Of a stretch of DNA of 64,000 nucleotides, positions 59,211 to 64,000 are shown one piece after another (the stretch's first letter is position 1; every line of letters begins with the position of its first letter). Below the pieces are notes generated by a model. That model did no database searches, was not told the DNA's origin, and saw nothing but the letters and a program-made list of their open reading frames with translations. The position numbers and the translations under genes are program-made. This stretch comes from Pilimelia anulata (GTDB taxonomy: Bacteria > Actinomycetota > Actinomycetes > Mycobacteriales > Micromonosporaceae): contig NZ_BMQB01000007.1 in assembly GCF_014647895.1 (NCBI RefSeq), positions 124,001 through 188,000 on the forward strand. The letters run 5' to 3'.

Positions 59211-60203
59211 TCAACACCCACCCTGCCGGGCCAGCGCCCGGCGGGCGACCAGCGCGGCCGTTCCGGCGGCGAGGCCCACGACCGTTGAGGCACGGAACGC
59301 GGTGCGCGCGAGCCCGTGGAACCCGCCGGGGATCCGGGCGTCGTCGCCGCTCTCGGTGAACAGGTTCCCCGGCCCGGCGGGTGCGTGCGCCCGCCCGAGC
59401 GCGGTCCAGCCGGCGTACCGGCCGACGATCCGCTCCGCCAGCGCCGGCGCCAGCCGGACCGGCCAGACGCTCAGCCGGGCGGCCGTGCCGACGTACACCT
59501 CGCGGCGTGGCTTGCGCAGCAGCCCGACGATGGCCCGGGCCGCGGTCGACGCCGGGTATACCGGCGGGACCGGCCGCGCCGCCCGGCCCGCGTGGTTGGC
59601 CGCGTGCCGGAACAGCGGGGTGTCGATGCTGTACGGCAGCACCGTGCACACCGCGATGCCCCGCTCGCCGGACAGCCGCAGCTCCTGCCGCACGCTCGAC
59701 CCCAGCGCCCGCACCCCGTGCTTGGCCGCGGCATAGGCGCTCTGGTACGGCGCCGCGACGGTCGCCAGCACCGACGCGTTGTTGATGATCATCCCGCGGC
59801 CCGTCCGGCGCAGGTGGCCCAGCGCCGCGCGCATGCCGTTGGCGACGCCGAGCAGGTTCACGTCCAGCACCCGGGCGAACTCCTCGGCGGGCAGCTCGGC
59901 GAAGCTGCCGTACGCGGTCACGCCCGCGTTGTTGATCCAGACGTCGAGCCGGCCGTACCGGTCCACGGCCGCGTCGCCGAGCCGGTCGACGGCCGCGGGG
60001 TCGGTGACGTCGGTCGGGACCACCAGCGCCGGGGTGCCGACCCGCGCGCACTCGGCGGCGACGGCCCGCAGGGCGTCCTCGCGGCGCCCGGCCAGCACCG
60101 GCCGCGCCCCGCGGCGGGCGAGCGCGATCGCCGTGGCGGCGCCGATGCCACTTCCGGCACCGGTCACCACGACCACGGGGTCGGTTACACGCGGTAGCGC
60201 CAT
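59211..60203 (-). CDS. Short-chain dehydrogenase/reductase
   Basis: A 330-aa classical SDR with a C-terminal extension. NAD(P) binding T-G-A-G-S-G-I-G is at residues ~14-21, R-R near 43 suggests NADPH, N-N-A-G is near 91, and catalytic Ser and Y-x-x-x-K are in I-I-N-N-A-S-V and Y-Q-S-A-Y-A-A-A-K. After ~250 the chain adds a region with R-R-E-V-Y-V-G-T-A-A-R-L and a hydrophobic C-terminal segment, typical of membrane-associated SDRs such as those acting on lipids. The ATG at 60203 has a TATTC-type -10 seven bases upstream; a longer GTG start at 60239 is possible. Confidence 0.88.
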   Translation of the reverse strand: MALPRVTDPVVVVTGAGSGIGAATAIALARRGARPVLAGRREDALRAVAAECARVGTPALVVPTDVTDPAAVDRLGDAAVDRYGRLDVWINNAGVTAYGSFAELPAEEFARVLDVNLLGVANGMRAALGHLRRTGRGMIINNASVLATVAAPYQSAYAAAKHGVRALGSSVRQELRLSGERGIAVCTVLPYSIDTPLFRHAANHAGRAARPVPPVYPASTAARAIVGLLRKPRREVYVGTAARLSVWPVRLAPALAERIVGRYAGWTALGRAHAPAGPGNLFTESGDDARIPGGFHGLARTAFRASTVVGLAAGTAALVARRALARQGGC

Positions 60204-60252
60204 GAGGCGCGAATACCCGATGACCCCTCCCCGAAACACCCGTACCGGCGTG

Positions 60253-61140
60253 TCACGCCGCGCGTGAGGTGAGCGCCGGTGTCCGGTCCGGCAGCTCGGC
60301 GATCTCGTGGTGGTGCTGCGGCTCGGCGTACCGGGTCATGCCGATCACCGCGGCGAGCGTCACCAGAAAGCCGATGCCGGCCAGCCACTCGAAGCCCGGC
60401 CGCACCTGGTCGCCCAGGAACAGCAGGCCGACCACCGCCGCCGGGACCGCCCCGGCCGCGTCCATCGCCGCCACCGCCGCGGTCGTCGAGCCGCGCTGCA
60501 TGGCGAGGCCGAGCAGCAATTGTCCGACTATCGAGTGGGCGACGAGCAGGTACAGCAGCGGGTCGGTCAGCACCGCCGCCGGGTCGTGCAACGAGGCCAG
60601 CGGCCGCGCGGCCACGGCCGCGGCCGAGAACGCCAGCCCCGCGAGTGACCCCAGGGCCACCGATCCGGGGGCCCCGCGCAGCCGCACGGCGAACCCCGAC
60701 AGCAGCGCGATCAGCGCCAGTACCGCGGCCAGCCAGACCACGCCGCTCAGCCCGATCGGCAGCGCGGGCGCCGGCTGGGCCGCGGCGACCAGCCCGCCGA
60801 CGCCGAGGAACAGCAGCACCAGCAGCCACACCTCGGCCCGCGGCAGCCGCCACTTGACCACCAGTACGCCGAGGATCGCCGTCACCCCCAGCCCGGCCGC
60901 CACACTGGCCTGGACCAGGAACAACGGCAGGTCGCGGCGGGCCAGGAAGGCGAGCACGAAGCCGAGCGTCTGGCAGCCGACGCCGAACAGGTACGTCCGG
61001 TGCACCGCCAGCCGCAGCAGCAGGCCGGGGTCGAGCGTGTGGTGCACGGTCGTCCGCGCGGCGGCGATGGATTGGAGCAGGTTGGCCACCCCGTACGCCA
61101 CGATCATGGCGGCAAGGAAGATCCAACCGGACGACATCAC
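60253..61140 (-). CDS. EamA/DMT-like multi-pass membrane protein
   Basis: A 295-aa protein with about ten hydrophobic helices in the drug/metabolite transporter pattern: two five-helix halves, each ending in a short loop (V-V-K-W-R-L-P-R near helix 4; L-L-F-L-G-D-Q-V-R-P-G near helix 9). The E-x-x-x-P-A-like motif appears as D-A-A-G-A-V-P-A-A. Substrate unknown. GTG 61140 has TATCCT six bases upstream on the minus strand (leaderless); ATG 61137 is equally possible. The hydrophilic tail is His/Pro-rich. Confidence 0.8.
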   Translation of the reverse strand: MMSSGWIFLAAMIVAYGVANLLQSIAAARTTVHHTLDPGLLLRLAVHRTYLFGVGCQTLGFVLAFLARRDLPLFLVQASVAAGLGVTAILGVLVVKWRLPRAEVWLLVLLFLGVGGLVAAAQPAPALPIGLSGVVWLAAVLALIALLSGFAVRLRGAPGSVALGSLAGLAFSAAAVAARPLASLHDPAAVLTDPLLYLLVAHSIVGQLLLGLAMQRGSTTAAVAAMDAAGAVPAAVVGLLFLGDQVRPGFEWLAGIGFLVTLAAVIGMTRYAEPQHHHEIAELPDRTPALTSRAA

Positions 61141-61190
61141 CAGGCGAGGATAGTCGTTGCGGGGGCCGCCGCCGGGCGGGGTCGCCCGGG

Positions 61191-62000
61191 TCAGGCCCCC
61201 TCGGCCCCCGGCCGGGGCCCGGACAGGCGGTCCAGGACGGCGGCGTGCAGCGGGCCGTTGGTGGCCACCGCGCTGCCGCCCCGGGTGCCCCCGTCGCCGG
61301 CCAGGTCGGTGAACGTACCGCCGGCCTCGCGCACGATCGGGATCAGCGCCGCCAGGTCCCACAGCGACAGCTCCGGCTCGACCATGGCGTCCAGGGCGCC
61401 CTCGGCGAGCAGCATGTACCCGTAGAAGTCGCCGTACGCCCGGGTCCGCCAGACGTCCCGCATCAGGCCGAGCATCGCCGGCAGCCGGCCCTCCTGCTCC
61501 CAGCCGGTCAGCGACGAGTAGCACAGGCTCGCGTCGGCCAGCCGGGACACCGCGGACACCCGCAGCGTCGCCGCCCCCGCCGGGTGCCGCCCCGCATACG
61601 CTCCGTGACCGGTCGCCGCCCACCAGCGCCGCCCCAGGGCCGGCGCCGAGACCATCCCGACGACCGGCTCGTCGTGGTCCAGCAGCGCGATCAGGGTGGC
61701 CCAGACCGGTACGCCGCGGATGAAGTTCTTGGTCCCGTCGATCGGGTCGATCACCCAGCGCCGCGCCCCCGCGCCCCCGGTGGCGCCGAACTCCTCGCCG
61801 ACCACGGCGTCCCGCGGGCGGCTGCGGCCCAGGATCGCCCGGACGGCCTTCTCCACGGCGGTGTCGGCGTCCGAGACCGGGGTGAGGTCCGGCTTGGCCG
61901 TCACGTGCAGGTCCAGCGCCCGGAACCGCGCCATGGACAGGGAGTCGGCGGTGTCCGCCAGGATGTGCGTGAGGGCAAGGTCGTCGGCGTACCGCGTCAT
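61191..62000 (-). CDS. hisN: Histidinol-phosphatase HisN (inositol monophosphatase family)
   Basis: A 269-aa IMPase-fold phosphatase completing step 8 of histidine biosynthesis in actinobacteria. Metal-binding residues are in V-V-G-E-E-F-G (~66-72), W-V-I-D-P-I-D-G-T-K-N-F (~82-93) and W-D-L-A-A (~216-220). The start M-T-R-Y-A-D-D-L-A-L-T-H-I-L-A-D matches HisN rather than SuhB or CysQ. TAGGTT lies seven bases upstream of the ATG on the minus strand, again leaderless. It is monocistronic and close to aroA/rsgA. Confidence 0.92.
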   Translation of the reverse strand: MTRYADDLALTHILADTADSLSMARFRALDLHVTAKPDLTPVSDADTAVEKAVRAILGRSRPRDAVVGEEFGATGGAGARRWVIDPIDGTKNFIRGVPVWATLIALLDHDEPVVGMVSAPALGRRWWAATGHGAYAGRHPAGAATLRVSAVSRLADASLCYSSLTGWEQEGRLPAMLGLMRDVWRTRAYGDFYGYMLLAEGALDAMVEPELSLWDLAALIPIVREAGGTFTDLAGDGGTRGGSAVATNGPLHAAVLDRLSGPRPGAEGA

Positions 62001-62071
62001 GGCCGGAAACCTAGCCGATCCCCGCCCGCCGCCGGGCGCGCGCGGGGTGGGTGTCGGCGCGCGGGCGTGGC

Positions 62072-62137
62072 GGTGGTGCGGTGTCCGGGGCGGGCGGGGT
62101 GGTGGTGCGGTGTCCGGGGTGGTGCGGTGCCCGGGCC
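62072..62137. repeat. Tandem GGTGGTGCGGTGTCCGGGG units
   Basis: Two exact 19-base copies (62072-62090 and 62101-62119) and a third, slightly changed copy to about 62137 fill the gap between hisN and the DUF2087 gene. Confidence 0.65.
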
Positions 62138-62193
62138 GGCGCGCGGTGCTCCGGGCGGGGCGCGGCGGGCGGATTCGCGGTAGGTTCGCGGGC

Positions 62194-62724
62194 GTGAAGC
62201 CCGAGGCGCTGTGCGGATTGCTGGCGGAGTCCGACCGGCTGGCGGTGTTCGCCGCCGTGGTGCTCGGGGCGCGCTCGCCGGGCGAGGTGGCCAGGGCCAC
62301 CGGCCTGCCCGGCCGCACCGTCGTCGTCGCGCTCGGGCGGCTGGAGCAGGGCGGCCTGGTCAGCCTCGCCGACGGCGGGCTGCGCGCCGGCGAGGAGCCG
62401 TTCCGCGAGGCGGTCCGCTCGGCCGGGGCCGCGCCGCCCGAGCCGCTGGACGACGACCCGAGCCGGGCCGCGGTCCTGCGCCACTTCCTCCGGGACGGCC
62501 GGATCGCCGCGCTGCCGGTGGTCCGGGCCAAGCGCCGGGTCGTGCTGGAGCACGTGGTGGTGACGTTCGAGCCGGGCGTGCGGTACCCGGAGCCGGCGGT
62601 GGACGCGCTGCTGCGCGCGTTCATGGACGACTACGCCACGCTGCGCCGCAGCCTGATCGACGAGGGCCTGCTCGGCCGGGACCAGGGCGTGTACTGGCGC
62701 ACCGGCGGCCCGGTCGACCTCTGA
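62194..62724 (+). CDS. DUF2087 domain protein with N-terminal winged helix
   Basis: A 176-aa protein. Residues ~5-65 resemble a winged helix (S-P-G-E-V-A-R-A-T-G-L-P-G-R-T-V-V-V-A-L-G-R-L-E-Q-G-G-L-V), and ~95-165 are a DUF2087 domain (V-L-R-H-F-L-R-D-G-R-I-A-A-L-P, Y-P-E-P-A-V-D-A-L-L, D-Y-A-T-L-R-R-S-L-I-D-E-G-L-L). Such fusions are probably regulators whose DUF2087 part contacts nucleic acid or a partner. GTG 62194 follows TAGGTT (62181-62186) by seven bases, supporting a leaderless start. Confidence 0.88.
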   Translation: MKPEALCGLLAESDRLAVFAAVVLGARSPGEVARATGLPGRTVVVALGRLEQGGLVSLADGGLRAGEEPFREAVRSAGAAPPEPLDDDPSRAAVLRHFLRDGRIAALPVVRAKRRVVLEHVVVTFEPGVRYPEPAVDALLRAFMDDYATLRRSLIDEGLLGRDQGVYWRTGGPVDL

Positions 62725-62734
62725 CGGGACCGCC

Positions 62735-62763
62735 GGCCCGGCCCGCACCGCGTTCGCCGGGCC
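62735..62763. terminator. Hairpin between convergent genes
   Basis: GGCCCGGC (62735-62742) pairs with GCCGGGCC (62756-62763) across a 13-base loop. Confidence 0.4.
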
Positions 62764-62823
62764 GCACCGCGGTCGCGGGCCCGCACCGATCCGCGGTCGC
62801 GGCGACCCGGGGGGCCGGCCGGC

Positions 62824-63828
62824 TCAGGTGAGCGAGTCGCGCGAGGCCAGCAGCCGGTGGTACGACGCCAGCCGGCGCTGGTCCGCCTTGCCGCCGGCCA
62901 CCCAGCCCGGCAGGGCGCAGTCCGGGTCCGCGGCCGCGTGGCCGCAGTTCGGCGGGCAGGTCAGCGTCCCGTCGACCAGGTCCGGGAAGCCGTGCAGCAC
63001 GTCGTTCGCGGACACGTGGGCCAGCCCGAAGCTGCGCACGCCGGGCGTGTCGATGATCCAGCCGGCCGCGTCCGGCAGCCGCAGCGCCACCGCCGACGTG
63101 GACGTGTGCCGCCCCTTGCCGATCGCGCTGACCACGCCGACCGCCCGGTCGGCGTCCGGGACCAGCCGGTTCACCAGCGTGGACTTGCCCACGCCGGAGT
63201 GCCCGACCAGCACCGACACCCGGCCGGCGAGCGCGGCGACCAGGGCCGCCGGGTGCTCGTCCGGGCGGCACAGCACGTGCGGCAGGTCCAGTTCGGCGTA
63301 GTAGTCCAGCACCCCCGCCGGCCCGGCCAGGTCGGCTTTCGTCAGGCAGAGCAGCGGGGTGATGTCCGCGTCGTACGCCGCCACCAGGCACCGGTCGATG
63401 AACCCCGGCCGCGGCTCCGGGTCGCGCAGCGCGCTGACGATCACGAGCTGGTCGGCGTTGGCCACCACGACCCGCTCCAACCGGCCCTCGGGCGTGCTGT
63501 CGTCGTCGTCCGCGGTCCGGCGCAGCACCGAGCGGCGCGGCGCGATCCGGACGATCCGCGCCAGGCTCCCGGCGTCGCCGCTGACGTCGCCGACGAGCGC
63601 CACCCGGTCCCCGACGACCACGGACTTGCGGCCCAGCTCACGGGCGCGCATCGCGGTCACCGGCGTCACGTCCTCGTCGACCACGCACGAGTACCGGCCC
63701 CGGTCCACGGCGATCACCAGCCCGTCCGCGGCGTGGTCGTGCCGCGGCCGGGTCCGGGTACGCGGCCGGGACGCGCGCCCCGGCCGCACCCGGACGTCGT
63801 CCTCGTCGTACTCCCGCTGCTTAGCCAG
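62824..63828 (-). CDS. rsgA: Ribosome small-subunit-dependent GTPase A
   Basis: A 334-aa circularly permuted GTPase for 30S maturation. An OB-fold (~30-95) is followed by the G domain with G4-like L-T-K-A-D, G1 G-H-S-G-V-G-K-S-T and G3 D-T-P-G-V (permuted order G4-G1-G3), then a zinc knuckle C-P-P-N-C-G-H-x6-C. The conserved N-terminus A-K-Q-R-E-Y-D-E-D-D-V-R-V-R-P-G is encoded upstream of the first RTG (GTG 63789), and its first codon is CTG at 63828 behind GGAGGG, overlapping the aroA stop. CTG initiation is therefore likely; a 321-aa form from GTG 63789 is the alternative. Confidence 0.93.
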   Translation of the reverse strand: MAKQREYDEDDVRVRPGRASRPRTRTRPRHDHAADGLVIAVDRGRYSCVVDEDVTPVTAMRARELGRKSVVVGDRVALVGDVSGDAGSLARIVRIAPRRSVLRRTADDDDSTPEGRLERVVVANADQLVIVSALRDPEPRPGFIDRCLVAAYDADITPLLCLTKADLAGPAGVLDYYAELDLPHVLCRPDEHPAALVAALAGRVSVLVGHSGVGKSTLVNRLVPDADRAVGVVSAIGKGRHTSTSAVALRLPDAAGWIIDTPGVRSFGLAHVSANDVLHGFPDLVDGTLTCPPNCGHAAADPDCALPGWVAGGKADQRRLASYHRLLASRDSLT

Positions 63829-64000
63829 GGTTGCCCTCCGCCGCTCCGGTCACCAGCGTCGACCATAGTCGGGGGAACTCCGGCAGGGTTTTCGCGGTAC
63901 AGCCGATGTCGTCCACGCTGACCCCCGGCACGGCCAGCCCGAGCACCGCCGCCGCGTGCGCGAGCCGGTGGTCGTCGTACGTGGCGAACACCCCGCCGCG
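63821..64000 (-). CDS. aroA: EPSP synthase AroA, C-terminal end (partial)
   Basis: The last 59 codons of 3-phosphoshikimate 1-carboxyvinyltransferase, the shikimate-pathway enzyme. The visible part reads F-A-T-Y-D-D-H-R-L-A-H-A-A-A-V-L-G-L, the conserved D-D-H-R substrate-site motif, then V-D-D-I-G-C-T-A-K-T-L-P-E-F, the AroA ending. The gene continues beyond the right edge. Its TAA (63821-63823) lies eight bases past the rsgA start codon on the minus strand, so the two genes overlap and are translationally coupled. Confidence 0.95.
   Translation of the reverse strand, partial: RGGVFATYDDHRLAHAAAVLGLAVPGVSVDDIGCTAKTLPEFPRLWSTLVTGAAEGNPG

Overview
The window is 64 kb of very GC-rich DNA with dense gene packing, frequent GTG starts, many 4-bp ATGA/GTGA gene overlaps and typical actinobacterial families: WhiB7, DUF397 with XRE-DUF5753, UPF0182, DUF5679, mycoredoxin, UvrD2, conservon-type proteins, initiator tRNA without an encoded CCA. 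The family mix suggests a filamentous actinomycete, probably Micromonosporaceae (inference; no rRNA or other marker is present). About 57 protein genes, one tRNA and one frameshifted protease relic can be supported.

Region 1 (1-18.7 kb) is a conserved housekeeping block. It holds nudC (partial), mrx1, uvrD2, whiB7, an ABC1 kinase, a ThiF-like protein, DUF5679, a YgjP-type metallopeptidase, a DUF2342-type metalloprotease, a PDZ-Lon-like protease and UPF0182. This is the order known around Rv3199c-Rv3193c in Mycobacterium tuberculosis, but with two regulator cassettes (XRE/DUF397 and ArsR/MFS) between nudC and mrx1. whiB7 has a long leader with an upstream ORF and an almost perfect intrinsic terminator, the architecture of ribosome-mediated attenuation.

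Region 2 (18.7-29.8 kb) holds the initiator tRNA, a PaaI-like thioesterase, small secreted and hypothetical proteins, an SSS-family symporter with its DUF3311 partner, and a conservon-like sensor/Roadblock pair without the usual DUF742 and GTPase partners.

Region 3 (29.9-39.7 kb) is the most unusual part. A Cas4/Dna2-like nuclease with four putative Fe-S cysteines overlaps an unknown 487-aa protein. A stand-alone OLD-type TOPRIM protein follows, then a siderophore uptake operon under a DtxR-type iron box, then a compact Upf1/Dna2-type SF1B helicase. Nuclease plus helicase, with a possible beta-barrel partner, would recreate the parts of a eukaryotic Dna2 split over several genes.

Region 4 (39.7-53.3 kb) holds agmatinase, DUF427, a response regulator divergent from a degenerate GAF/histidine kinase, secreted C1 and S1 proteases (the S1 gene behind a consensus CRP/GlxR site), MaoC, an RsbW-like ATPase, a NarL-type two-component system and a PadR/membrane-protein pair.

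Region 5 (53.3-64 kb) holds a subtilisin with a tryptophan-pentad tail, a secreted alpha/beta hydrolase, a less GC-rich patch with a lipoprotein and a frameshifted S1 protease, then an RsbW-like ATPase, an SDR, an EamA-like protein, hisN, DUF2087, rsgA and the 3' end of aroA.

A recurrent theme is leaderless expression: at least a dozen genes have a TANNNT-like -10 hexamer 6-7 bases before the RTG start. Long overlapping reading frames in other frames are GC-driven shadows and are left out. Functions come from motif recognition only; no searches were run.
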